NCBI GenBank assembly: GCA_024276595.1
Contig: JAJRWW010000407.1
Coordinates: 1-13,445 of the forward strand
From: Myxococcota bacterium
GTDB lineage: Bacteria > Myxococcota_A > Polyangia > HGW-17 > JAJRWW01
Length of the DNA stretch: 13,445 nucleotides
Direction of reading: 5' to 3'
The notes below the pieces were generated by a model. The model saw only the letters and a program-made list of their open reading frames with translations, did no database searches and was not told the DNA's origin. Made by a program: the position numbers and the translations under genes. Numbering within the stretch: the stretch's first letter is position 1; the number at the start of each line of letters is the position of its first letter. Positions 1-6,458 of the stretch are shown piece by piece.

Positions 1-2
1 AG

Positions 3-1331
3 GCGGAGGTACCGCCCAGGGGGCTGGTGGTCATCAACCTCCCCTCCAGGGAGGTGGACGGATCCCCTGAGGGATCTTTTGACCAGGGCACCCACACGGC
101 CATCTCATCCCACGCCTACCGCGTCTCCTCCTCTGTTCCCATCATTGCCTACCAGTTCAACCCGCTAGACAATGTGCAGGTCTTCTCCAACGACGCGTCC
201 CTGCTGGTGCCCACCTCTGCCCTGGACACAAAGTACCTGGTCATGGGCTGGCCACAGACCATTGCCGAAACCAACGACCCTCGCACCAACTTCCACAAGA
301 ATCTCAGGGCCTTTTTGACTATCGTGGGTACGGAGCCTGGCACGGACGTGACCCTCAGGCTCTCCACGGACATTGTGGGAGGTGGCGGCATTCCCGCCCT
401 GGCCGCAGGGGAGGAGCTACAGGTCTCCCTGGGTCCTTTCGATGTGCTGAACCTGGAGACCGGCGACTTCGGTGCCGACTTCACGGGCACCCTCATCGAG
501 TCCGACAAGCCAGTGGCGGTGTTCTCGGGCTCCGAGGCCTCGGACGTGCCCATGTTCGACGACCTGTCGGACCGCTTCTGCTGCGCCGACCATCTGGAGC
601 ATCAGCTCTACCCGGTACAGTCGGCGGGCACCAGCTTCGTGGTCGCCACCATGCCTGGCCGCACTCCAGCCGTGTCCTAGGCGGGCGGCGATGTCTCCAT
701 TGTGGATGAGGTGGACTGGGTGCGCATTCTGGCCACCGAGGCCGACACCGAGGTGGTCACCTCCCTGCCCCCGCCCAACGACCGGATCCTCCTGGGCGCT
801 GGAGAGCACATCACCCTGCCCTCGGAGTGCGACTTCACCATACGGGCCTCCAGACCCATCTTCGTGGGCCAGTTCGTGGGAGGCCAGGCGACCACGGGCA
901 TCTCCAACGACCTGCCGGGAGGGGACCCATCTTTCATCTTGTTGCCCCCGGTGGAGCAGTGGCGTTCCAGCTACGTGTTCTTGACCCCGGACAAGTACGC
1001 CTTCGACTTTGTGGTCATCATCGCGGCCGAGGACAACCCGGTGCTGCTGGACTACCTGGACCTGGGAGCCGAGTGCACGACCAGCCGGGCCCAGTGCAGC
1101 TCCTACCCGGACATCCGGACATCCATGCAGGTGCACCGGTGCCAGCTAGGCTTCCCGCTCATCATCCCGGGGCTGCCACCCCCGGACAACATCGACCCCA
1201 ACATTCAAAACGACGGCTACCACCTGGCCACCGCCAACGAGACCTTTGGGCTCATCGTCTACGGCTTCGACAAGCACGTCTCTTACGGATACGCAGGCGG
1301 GACCAACCTCCATCGCATCAACGTCAAGTAG
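3..1331 (+). pseudogene. IgGFc-binding-domain surface protein, 5'-partial, interrupted by an in-frame TAG
   Basis: The reading frame is open from the window edge, so the N-terminus is missing. It runs to TAG at 678-680 and continues in the same frame from 681 to a second TAG at 1329-1331. Both halves read as one protein of the bacterial IgGFc-binding N-terminal-domain type: the first has VPIIAYQFNPLDN and SNDASLLVPT, the second has FILLPPVEQW, YVFLTPDKYAFD and the typical ending YGFDKHVSYGYAGGTNL. Members are secreted or surface-attached, often in myxobacteria, and may act in adhesion; no ligand can be named. Frame and codon use do not change across the TAG, and no other stop occurs in the remaining 648 bases. 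A recent nonsense mutation (for example GAG to TAG), a sequencing error or readthrough would all fit. Restart at GTG 702 is possible but has no clear ribosome site. Family call is firm; pseudogene status is less so. Confidence 0.8.
678..680 (+). other. Premature in-frame amber codon
   Basis: The context is TCC TAG GCG, within ...RTPAVS-stop-AGGDVSIVDEVDW.... The flanks read straight through in frame. TAG also ends at least four other genes here (1375, 2189, 10463 and 12494 genes), so it is an ordinary stop in this genome and not globally reassigned. Confidence 0.85.
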
Positions 1332-1374
1332 GGGGAGGGCGACCTCCAAAGGGCTCAGCTCGGCCGGCCCACGA

Positions 1375-1917
1375 CTACAGCTCGAACCGAGCGCCAGTGA
1401 CCTTTATCGTGGGCAGGTACTGCGGGCCGCTTATCTTGGCCGGGTCGCCGCCGAAGAAGCCGTGCTCCCTGGCGTAGTGCCTGGCGCGGGCCTCGGGCAC
1501 AGTCTGGATCTCCACCACCCCCTCGGCCTCGGCCCTTGTCACACCGTGGCGAACGCCCGCGGGCACCAGGAACTCGTGCCTGGTCCAGATCCGCAAAAAG
1601 CGCCTGGCCTTGGGGCTCCTGGCCAGGGCGAACCAGGCGCGCCGGTGGTGGCAATGCTGCACGACCACGCCCTTCACATGGACCTTCTTGCCCTCAAAGG
1701 CCCTCGGCTTGGCCAGCAGCGCGTCCAGGTCAGTAACCTCCTTCACATCGAAGGGCTTGCCCAGGTGACCCTTTGCCACCGTGCTGGCCATGGGCCTGCT
1801 CGCCAGAGCTCCCCTGGGGCGTCGCTGGGTAGGAGCTCTTGACCCGGATGGCTCGCAGGAAGCGCCCGACAGCACCAAAAAGACTACGGCTAACAAAGTG
1901 TGGGACTTGTGTCGCAT
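1375..1917 (-). CDS. DUF4920-like exported lipoprotein, 180 aa
   Basis: The start at 1917 (MRHKSHTLLAVVFLVLSG) is chosen because a GAGGTG ribosome site lies just upstream and a hydrophobic signal peptide follows at once. A longer frame to 2031 would put this signal 38 residues inside. Cys21 (SGASC) could be the lipidated residue, though its lipobox is not typical. Residues about 22-55 are a Pro/Arg/Ser-rich linker. Residues 60-180 look like DUF4920, a small OB-fold-like periplasmic domain of unknown function: FEGKKVHVKGVV, then CHHRRAWFAL, HEFLVPAG, EGVVEIQTVPEARARHYA and a final VTGARFEL strand. Many relatives carry a CxKxGCW-type motif; here the second Cys is absent and the site reads CHHRRAW, so any Cys-pair metal or redox role is probably altered. 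It is convergent with the IgGFc-like gene (43 bases apart). Family assignment is from memory of the motif pattern and moderately sure. Confidence 0.65.
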   Translation of the reverse strand: MRHKSHTLLAVVFLVLSGASCEPSGSRAPTQRRPRGALASRPMASTVAKGHLGKPFDVKEVTDLDALLAKPRAFEGKKVHVKGVVVQHCHHRRAWFALARSPKARRFLRIWTRHEFLVPAGVRHGVTRAEAEGVVEIQTVPEARARHYAREHGFFGGDPAKISGPQYLPTIKVTGARFEL

Positions 1918-1950
1918 GCTCTGCACCTCGACCAGTGGATGACAAAACCT

Positions 1951-1977
1951 CTTATCCTCTGCACACCTCCAGGTCAA
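1951..1977 (-). promoter_or_regulatory. Candidate sigma-70-like promoter for the DUF4920 lipoprotein
   Basis: On the minus strand TTGACC (1977-1972) is followed after 15 bases by GATAAG (1956-1951), about 35 bases before the ATG at 1917. The -35 is good; the -10 matches 4 of 6 and the spacing is short. Confidence 0.35.
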
Positions 1978-2029
1978 GTGGGGCAGCGACGGGAGGCGCA
2001 GCTTCTGTCTCTTTGTCTCCGCACTTGAC
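1973..2029. repeat. Inverted repeat CACTTGAC flanking divergent promoters
   Basis: GTCAAGTG at 1973-1980 and CACTTGAC at 2022-2029 are perfect inverted copies with 41 bases between. Each contains a TTGAC core reading outward, one towards the 1917 gene and one (TTGACA, 2025-2030) towards the 2189 gene. This fits two back-to-back -35 elements, or paired operator half-sites. The 271-bp gap holds no other gene. Confidence 0.35.
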
Positions 2030-2160
2030 ATCCACGGGATTCACGCTTTACAGTACCCCCTCAAATTCACCCAGTCGTCGGTTCCTTCGGTATTTGTGCC
2101 GGGGGGATGGCTTGGCGACTGACTGGAACGCGCTGGATTGGCCAGCGAAGGTTGAAGAGA

Positions 2161-2173
2161 GTACGCAACGTAC
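2161..2173. promoter_or_regulatory. Small palindrome just upstream of the ribosome site
   Basis: GTACG-CAA-CGTAC is a perfect 5-bp inverted repeat ending two bases before the GGGAGGA ribosome site (2175-2181) of the 2189 gene. It could be a short 5'-leader hairpin or an operator; only the symmetry is seen. Confidence 0.3.
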
Positions 2174-2188
2174 CGGGAGGAAGATTCA

Positions 2189-2659
2189 ATGAAGCGTGCA
2201 GTGACTCTGTTTGCCGTGATCGCCGCTCTGGGGCTGGTCTTTGCCGGCTGCAAGAAGAAGCCTGCAGAGAAGAGTGGCGGAGATGACCAGGGAATGCCGG
2301 CAGCCATGGACTCCATGGACAAGATGGAGCCCGCCATGGACGCCATGGACAAGATGGAGCCCGCCATGGACGCCATGGACAAGATGGAGCCCGCCATGGA
2401 CGCCATGGGCGGAGGCGACGTCAGCCTGGGCATCAAGGAGTGCGACGGCTACATCAAGATCATGAAGTGCTACCTGAGCAAGCTGCCCGCGGCTGCCCGT
2501 GGACCCGCCAAGTCCGCCTTCGACAAGTCCATCGAGGCCTGGAAGAAGATGGCCTCCGGTCCGGCCAAGGCCAGCCTGGGCAAGACCTGCAAGATGGCCG
2601 AGGACACCCTGCGCAAGACCGCCGGCAAGGTTCCGACCTACAAGGACTGCTTCAAGTAG
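2189..2659 (+). CDS. Small lipoprotein with Met-rich decapeptide repeats and a four-Cys helical domain, 156 aa
   Basis: The start is well set: GGGAGGA lies 7 bases upstream of ATG. Residues 1-20 are a classic lipoprotein signal ending in LVFAGC, with lipidation at Cys21. A KKKPAEKSGGDDQG linker follows. Residues 40-73 are three full copies of a ten-residue unit, MD(S/A)MDKMEPA, plus a partial fourth. The C-terminal part (about 78-156) is predicted helical and Lys/Ala-rich, with Cys85, Cys94, Cys134 and Cys154, which could form two disulfides. I recall a similar pattern (C-x8-C, LPAAA, later C) in small uncharacterised lipoproteins of Myxococcota/Bradymonadales; no function is known. The Met spacing (MxxMxxMxxxM) with acidic residues resembles Met-rich copper-binding stretches, but this is speculation, and the repeat may be only a spacer. 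It appears monocistronic, with a strong hairpin just downstream. Confidence 0.85.
   Translation: MKRAVTLFAVIAALGLVFAGCKKKPAEKSGGDDQGMPAAMDSMDKMEPAMDAMDKMEPAMDAMDKMEPAMDAMGGGDVSLGIKECDGYIKIMKCYLSKLPAAARGPAKSAFDKSIEAWKKMASGPAKASLGKTCKMAEDTLRKTAGKVPTYKDCFK
2306..2407 (+). repeat. 30-bp in-frame tandem repeat (3.4 copies)
   Basis: Units lie at 2306-2335, 2336-2365 and 2366-2395, with a partial unit at 2396-2407. Units 2 and 3 are identical; unit 1 differs only in its Ala codon (tcc for gcc). Because 30 is a multiple of 3, copy-number change lengthens or shortens the protein by ten residues without a frameshift. Confidence 0.95.
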
Positions 2660-2677
2660 TCTCCTGAACACCCACCT

Positions 2678-2697
2678 CCGGGCCCTCCTGGGCCCGG
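2678..2697. terminator. Perfect 8-bp GC hairpin between convergent genes
   Basis: CCGGGCCC-TCCT-GGGCCCGG begins 18 bases after the 2189 gene's stop. It is a very stable stem. No strong U-tract follows on either strand, though a T-containing run comes later on the + strand. It may serve the lipoprotein gene and, from the other side, the DUF523 gene. Confidence 0.55.
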
Positions 2698-2779
2698 CGC
2701 CCCTCGTATTTCACCTTCATCCACCTTTTCTCGGAGCGACGCCTCCAGGCCACAGTCTTGGTGCGCCAGGCCCTGGGGC

Positions 2780-3325
2780 TCAGCTCCTGGGCAGTAGCTC
2801 CTCATCCGTGCGCGCCTCCAGCCCAGCCCGCAGCGCCAACCCCGTGAACATCCCTCGCCCGGCCACCAGGCCCTCCCGGGTGTGCACCCATCGCACCCCA
2901 CAGGAGGGGCTGCGCGCCTTGAGCACGAGGCTCTCGCAGGCCGCCTCCAGGGCCAGCCTCAGCGCCCTCCCCGCCCCCAATGCCAGGTCCATGGTGCGGT
3001 CCTGCCCGTCCTCGTCCACCAGCCTCGCCCTACCATCCAGGGCGGCCTCCCCATCGCCACCCACAAAGACCATGGTCGGCCTGGGAACACCCAGCCCGGC
3101 AAGGACCTCGGGGCAAAGGGGTATGATCTCATGGCCGTGGAGCGCCCGCACCAGCCCTGGGACCTCCCGCAACCCTCCATCGTAGCGGCAGCGAACCCCC
3201 ACCAGGCAGGCGGAGACGCCCACGGCGGGAGCGACCGACCTGGCACCCAGCCGTCGAGCCAGTGCCAGCGAATCGGAGGAGGAGCCGTGGTGGAGCCGGT
3301 CGAACAGCTTCTCCCAGGTCATCAT
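2780..3325 (-). CDS. DUF523 family protein (TudS-like), 181 aa
   Basis: Family hallmarks are GVSACLVGVRCRYDGG (residues 36-51), PLCPEVLAGLGVPRP (69-83) and LKARSPSCG (135-143). Cys40, Cys71 and Cys142 sit where DUF523 proteins have three conserved cysteines. In the characterised member TudS these hold a [4Fe-4S] cluster that removes sulfur from 2-thiouracil, so a desulfidase acting on a thiolated base or related small molecule is possible but not shown. The protein carries about 30 residues before the usual start of the domain. The start overlaps the purM stop as ATGATGA, and no ribosome site is visible upstream, so translation probably depends on purM. A start inside the N-terminal extension cannot be fully excluded. 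Cytoplasmic; no signal peptide. Confidence 0.8.
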   Translation of the reverse strand: MMTWEKLFDRLHHGSSSDSLALARRLGARSVAPAVGVSACLVGVRCRYDGGLREVPGLVRALHGHEIIPLCPEVLAGLGVPRPTMVFVGGDGEAALDGRARLVDEDGQDRTMDLALGAGRALRLALEAACESLVLKARSPSCGVRWVHTREGLVAGRGMFTGLALRAGLEARTDEELLPRS

Positions 3326-4374
3326 ACGAAGCGTACTGCCGGCGCCGTGCCCGCTGTCTTCACCACCTCGCCCATTTCCCAGGCGGTCTCCCCTAGCTCC
3401 TCCAGGTAGGCCAGGGCACTGTCCAGGTCCTCGGGGGCCACCACGACCACCATGCCCACCCCCATGTTGAATGTGCGACGCATCTCGTCAACCTCCACCC
3501 CTGCGGCAGCAATGAGCTGGAAGATCGGCGGGACCTCCCAGGAGTCGGTGTGCAGCTCCATGCTCAGGCCGGGCCTCAGGATGCGCGGCGGGTTCTCCAC
3601 CAGGCCTCCTCCGGTAATGTGCGCCAGCCCCTTGATGTGCACCTTGGAGCCGAGAGCGGCCAGGGCCTCGGCGTAGATTCGCGTGGGCTCCAGCAGGATC
3701 TCGCCGAGGGTGCCGCTCAGGGGCTCCGGAGAGGAGGCCAGGTCGTGACCCTGCACCTCCAGCAGCGCCTTTCGCGCCAGGGAGAAGCCGTTGGAGTGGA
3801 GCCCAGAGGCTGCCAGGCCCAGCACCCGGTCCCCTGGGGCGATGTGGGCTCCAGTGATGATCCGGACGCGCTCGACCACGCCCACCGAAAACCCCGCCAG
3901 GTCGTACTCCCCCTCGTCGTAGAAGCCGGGGAGCTCCGCTGTCTCGCCGCCCAGCAGGGCGCAGCCGGCCTGGCGACAGCCCCTGGCGATGCCAGAGATC
4001 ACGCTCTCGGCCTGGGCAACGGAGAGGGCTCCTGCGGCGAAGTAGTCCAGGAAAAAGAGGGGGCGAGCCCCGGTGGTGATAATGTCGTTGACGCACATGG
4101 CGACCAGGTCCACCCCCACGGTGTTGTGCACACCCATGGCGAAGGCGATCTTCAGCTTGGTCCCCACCCCATCGGTACCAGAGACCAGCACCGGGTCCTG
4201 GAGCCCCCCTGGCAGCCCAAAAAGTCCCCCAAACCCGCCGAGATCCGACAAAACCCCGGTGCGAGGGGTGGAGCGGACCAGAGCGCCGATGCGGGAAACC
4301 AGCTCGTTGCCCGCGTCGATGTCCACCCCGGCGTCCCTGTACGTGAGCGGCTCGCGCCCGTGCGTTTCAGACAT
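3322..4374 (-). CDS. purM: Phosphoribosylformylglycinamidine cyclo-ligase (AIR synthetase)
   Basis: It catalyses ATP-dependent closure of FGAM to AIR, the fifth step of de novo purine synthesis, in the cytoplasm. The 350 residues match the usual length. Clear family segments are LTYRDAGVDIDAGNELV at the N-terminus, GGFGGLFGL (46-54), VSGTDGVGTKLKIA (64-77), DLVAMCVNDI (89-98), GGETAELPG (142-150), the later LHSNGFSLARK and EPTRIYAEAL segments, AHITGGGLVENPPRILRPG, and FNMGVGMVVVV near the C-terminus. The start at 4374 (MSETHGREPLTYRDAG) aligns with known PurM starts. The frame stays open to 4482, but that part runs through hairpins and has no protein character. No ribosome site is visible, and a promoter-like element ends six bases before the ATG, so the message may be leaderless. 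It overlaps the DUF523 gene by four bases, suggesting one transcript. All key motifs are intact. Confidence 0.97.
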   Translation of the reverse strand: MSETHGREPLTYRDAGVDIDAGNELVSRIGALVRSTPRTGVLSDLGGFGGLFGLPGGLQDPVLVSGTDGVGTKLKIAFAMGVHNTVGVDLVAMCVNDIITTGARPLFFLDYFAAGALSVAQAESVISGIARGCRQAGCALLGGETAELPGFYDEGEYDLAGFSVGVVERVRIITGAHIAPGDRVLGLAASGLHSNGFSLARKALLEVQGHDLASSPEPLSGTLGEILLEPTRIYAEALAALGSKVHIKGLAHITGGGLVENPPRILRPGLSMELHTDSWEVPPIFQLIAAAGVEVDEMRRTFNMGVGMVVVVAPEDLDSALAYLEELGETAWEMGEVVKTAGTAPAVRFV

Positions 4375-4380
4375 GACCCG

Positions 4381-4410
4381 ACAGTACGACCTGCTCAGAA
4401 GAGCTGTCAA
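4381..4410 (-). promoter_or_regulatory. Candidate purM promoter abutting the start codon
   Basis: On the minus strand, a consensus TTGACA (4410-4405) is followed after 18 bases by TACTGT (4386-4381), then CGGGTC and ATG at 4374. Initiation about seven bases past the -10 would fall on or next to the ATG. The spacer holds a small inverted repeat, GCTC-TTCT-GAGC, which could be an operator. The -10 is weak. Confidence 0.4.
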
Positions 4411-4417
4411 GAACCCC

Positions 4418-4465
4418 CCCCCTTTGGGGGCTCCCTGCGGCAACCCACCAGGGTCTTTCAGACCC
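4418..4465 (-). terminator. Two tandem hairpins after the VWA lipoprotein gene
   Basis: The first met by minus-strand transcription is GGGTCT-GAA-AGACCC (4465-4451); the second is CCCCC-AAA-GGGGG (4430-4418), followed by GGGGTTCTT. They lie 18-65 bases beyond the stop at 4483 and upstream of the purM promoter, so they probably separate the two transcription units. The U-tract is short. Confidence 0.5.
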
Positions 4466-4482
4466 CCGAGATTGTCAGGCAA

Positions 4483-6222
4483 CTACATGCGGCTGCGGAT
4501 CTCCTGGGCAAAGGACGTCAAGGTGTTGGCATAGTCGAGGGAGCAGATGGGGGCGAAGGCCCAGGGCAGGTCCATTGGATCCACGAACTGCTCCACGAGC
4601 GCCAGCAGCCGGATGCCCGGTACGCCCCTGTTCGCACCGCTGGTGCAGCTCGGCTGCAGCTCAGGCCACATGTATTCGTTCTGGTCGATGATGGCCGTGT
4701 GGTTCAGCACCGGCCCGGCCGCCGCCGCCACCACTATGTGGCCCGGGTCCCGGAGCCCGCCCAGGAACGTGACGTAGTCGCCCACATAGTGCAGCAGCGC
4801 TCCCGCGTCCGTGCGTGGCATGCAGTTGTGCCGCTCTCCCGTCTGGGTTCGGCTGTTCACATCGCAGGTGACGCCGAACTCGAAGCACCGATAGCTGGTG
4901 AGCGGACCCAGGGGCGAGTCTATCTCGGTGTCGGACGGGTCGAAGAGCTGCTCGCTCGAAGCAGAGCAGTCGTCCTCGTCGGTCAGGAAGAACACGCCGA
5001 GGATGGCGTCAGATCTCAGGAACCCGGCATTGGCCGTCGTGCTGGGGTCAAGGGCGAGACGCATGGCCTCCATGGGCTGCTCAAAGCCACACCCATCCAC
5101 GCCCAGGTCGGCGATGCAGGAGAAGACCGCCTCCATGTCCTGTCCGTCGTAGTTCCGGCAGCGGGGGCACCCGGTGGCCGCGTCCACCTGCAGGGAGCCC
5201 TCCGCGCAGTTGGCAGCCGTGCAGTCGTGCCCGGTGCACTGGCCCCCGCCGTCTTGCTGCACCGTGCAGCCCGCTGGCGCCAGATCTACGATGTACGGTG
5301 CCCCCACCGGGTTGGTGCATGTCCCGGTGAGCAGGTGACCAGCGTCTCCACCGTTGCTGCTGCAGAACGTTGCGCTGCCAAAGGACCCGGTGCCCAGGTC
5401 CGTGGATGTGACCCCGATGTGCAGGTCGGGCAGCCCGAGCACTGGATCACGCAGCCCCGTAACAAAGCTGCCTATCTGCGCTCGAACCTGTGCCTGCTCT
5501 TCGGCCATGGACACGGAGTTGTCTATGACAAACAGCACGTCCACCTTCTGCGTGGGAGGACAGTCAGATGAGCAGTTGGACGGGTTCTCCGAGGCCTCAC
5601 ACACGCCGTTTCCACAGGTGTGGCAGCCCGCCAGGACAGGCCCACAGTCCGTGGCGCAGGCGAGGGTGCCTGACTCGAACCCAAAGTCGGCGCAGGTGAG
5701 CCCGGCGCTGGCCGCGCCATCGCACACCTCTCCTCCCTGGATCACTCCGTCACCGCACACCTCGACAACACAGTTGGCTGCACACCCGTCGCCGTCAACG
5801 TTGTTGCCATCATCGCAGGCATCGTCCGCGTCCACCACCCCGTCACCACATCGTGGCTCCTGGCAGTCTGTCCGGCAGGCGTCCGGCTCCGTGTCGGAGT
5901 TCTCTTCGCCCGCGTCGCACTCCTCCCCGGCGTCAACGACTCCATCGCCACAGCGGCCGCACTCGCAGGGCCCCCATGCTCCGGAAGCGTCGCAGGTGGC
6001 CGTGCCCTCCAGCTCACCCGCACATTGGCACGGCCTCTCGGCTTCCGGCGTACATGTTTCCGGCTCCACGCACCGGTCGGACACACAGATGAGCCCCTCG
6101 TCGCAGGTCCCGTCTGCCTTGCACGCGCCCCCTTTTGAGCCAATAGGAACGATTCCATCCCTACATGCGCCCTGGCCCACCATCAGCAAAAGCATCATTG
6201 CAGGAACAATAGCTCGTCTCAT
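4483..6222 (-). CDS. Surface lipoprotein with DUF4215-type Cys-rich repeats and a VWA domain, 579 aa
   Basis: The start at 6222 (MRRAIVPAMMLLLMVGQGAC) has AGGAGGT eight bases upstream and begins a signal peptide; Cys20 is the likely lipid site, though the lipobox (QGAC) is unusual. Residues 24-90 are Cys-rich (KADGTCDEGLICVSDRC, then ATCDASGAWGPCEC). Residues 91-221 hold four Cys-rich modules beginning CGDGVVDAGEECD, CGDGVVDADDACDDGNN, CGDGVIQGGEVCD and CGNGVCEASEN, the DUF4215 / Myxococcus Cys-rich pattern. From about 227 comes a VWA fold, VDVLFVIDNSVSM, with the MIDAS motif D234-x-S236-x-S238 for a divalent metal, and later GVFFLTDEDDC. Many paired cysteines interrupt the VWA, fitting an oxidised exported location. 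VWA proteins of this layout are common in Myxococcota; roles in adhesion are assumed, not proven. It is monocistronic, divergent from the NifX-like gene. Confidence 0.88.
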   Translation of the reverse strand: MRRAIVPAMMLLLMVGQGACRDGIVPIGSKGGACKADGTCDEGLICVSDRCVEPETCTPEAERPCQCAGELEGTATCDASGAWGPCECGRCGDGVVDAGEECDAGEENSDTEPDACRTDCQEPRCGDGVVDADDACDDGNNVDGDGCAANCVVEVCGDGVIQGGEVCDGAASAGLTCADFGFESGTLACATDCGPVLAGCHTCGNGVCEASENPSNCSSDCPPTQKVDVLFVIDNSVSMAEEQAQVRAQIGSFVTGLRDPVLGLPDLHIGVTSTDLGTGSFGSATFCSSNGGDAGHLLTGTCTNPVGAPYIVDLAPAGCTVQQDGGGQCTGHDCTAANCAEGSLQVDAATGCPRCRNYDGQDMEAVFSCIADLGVDGCGFEQPMEAMRLALDPSTTANAGFLRSDAILGVFFLTDEDDCSASSEQLFDPSDTEIDSPLGPLTSYRCFEFGVTCDVNSRTQTGERHNCMPRTDAGALLHYVGDYVTFLGGLRDPGHIVVAAAAGPVLNHTAIIDQNEYMWPELQPSCTSGANRGVPGIRLLALVEQFVDPMDLPWAFAPICSLDYANTLTSFAQEIRSRM

Positions 6223-6368
6223 TGCACAATACCTCCTGTTGCTCAGCCATCTCACTACCAGTCAAGGATTCCAGGTTTGTCTGTAGCAAGCGCTGTGCCA
6301 CCACCGCCCTGGCCCCCATGGCCAAATCCGAGCTGGATCCAACCTCGTGTCCAAAAGCGCTTGACGTA

Positions 6369-6396
6369 TTGACCCCCAGGAGGTAAGTCCCATATT
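6369..6396 (+). promoter_or_regulatory. Candidate promoter for the NifX-like gene
   Basis: TTGACC (6369-6374), a 16-base spacer and CATATT (6391-6396) lie about 60 bases upstream of the ATG. Two further TTGAC cores sit at 6361 and 6395, so the exact promoter is uncertain. A GCTCG/CGAGC inverted repeat (6412-6416, 6426-6430) follows, within the probable leader. Confidence 0.35.
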
Positions 6397-6458
6397 GACT
6401 TAGGACATTGTGCTCGGCTTTCTATCGAGCTGCGCGAAACCAAAGGAGAAATGTCATC

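Noticed and set aside
678..680. TAG recoded to an amino acid genome-wide
   Set aside because: TAG ends several intact genes in this window at sensible family ends.
417..1136. A 239-residue minus-strand frame opposite the IgGFc-like gene
   Set aside because: No recognisable motif, and it spans a region strongly supported on the other strand.
702..1331. Second half of the IgGFc-like gene as an independent gene from GTG 702
   Set aside because: No convincing ribosome site or signal peptide, and the sequence is the middle and end of a single domain.
1332..1374. Terminator between the IgGFc-like and DUF4920 genes
   Set aside because: Only a GGCCGGCC palindrome and scattered GC complementarity; no clear stem-loop or T-tract.
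4375..4482. Purine riboswitch in front of purM
   Set aside because: The structure seen is two simple hairpins that better fit termination of the upstream gene, and the purM promoter lies downstream of them; no riboswitch core was recognised.
3550..5571. A 673-residue open frame on the + strand, opposite purM and the VWA gene
   Set aside because: Its translation is low-complexity and Gly/Arg/His-rich, with no domain, while the minus strand carries two clear protein families. Long antisense frames are common at this GC content.
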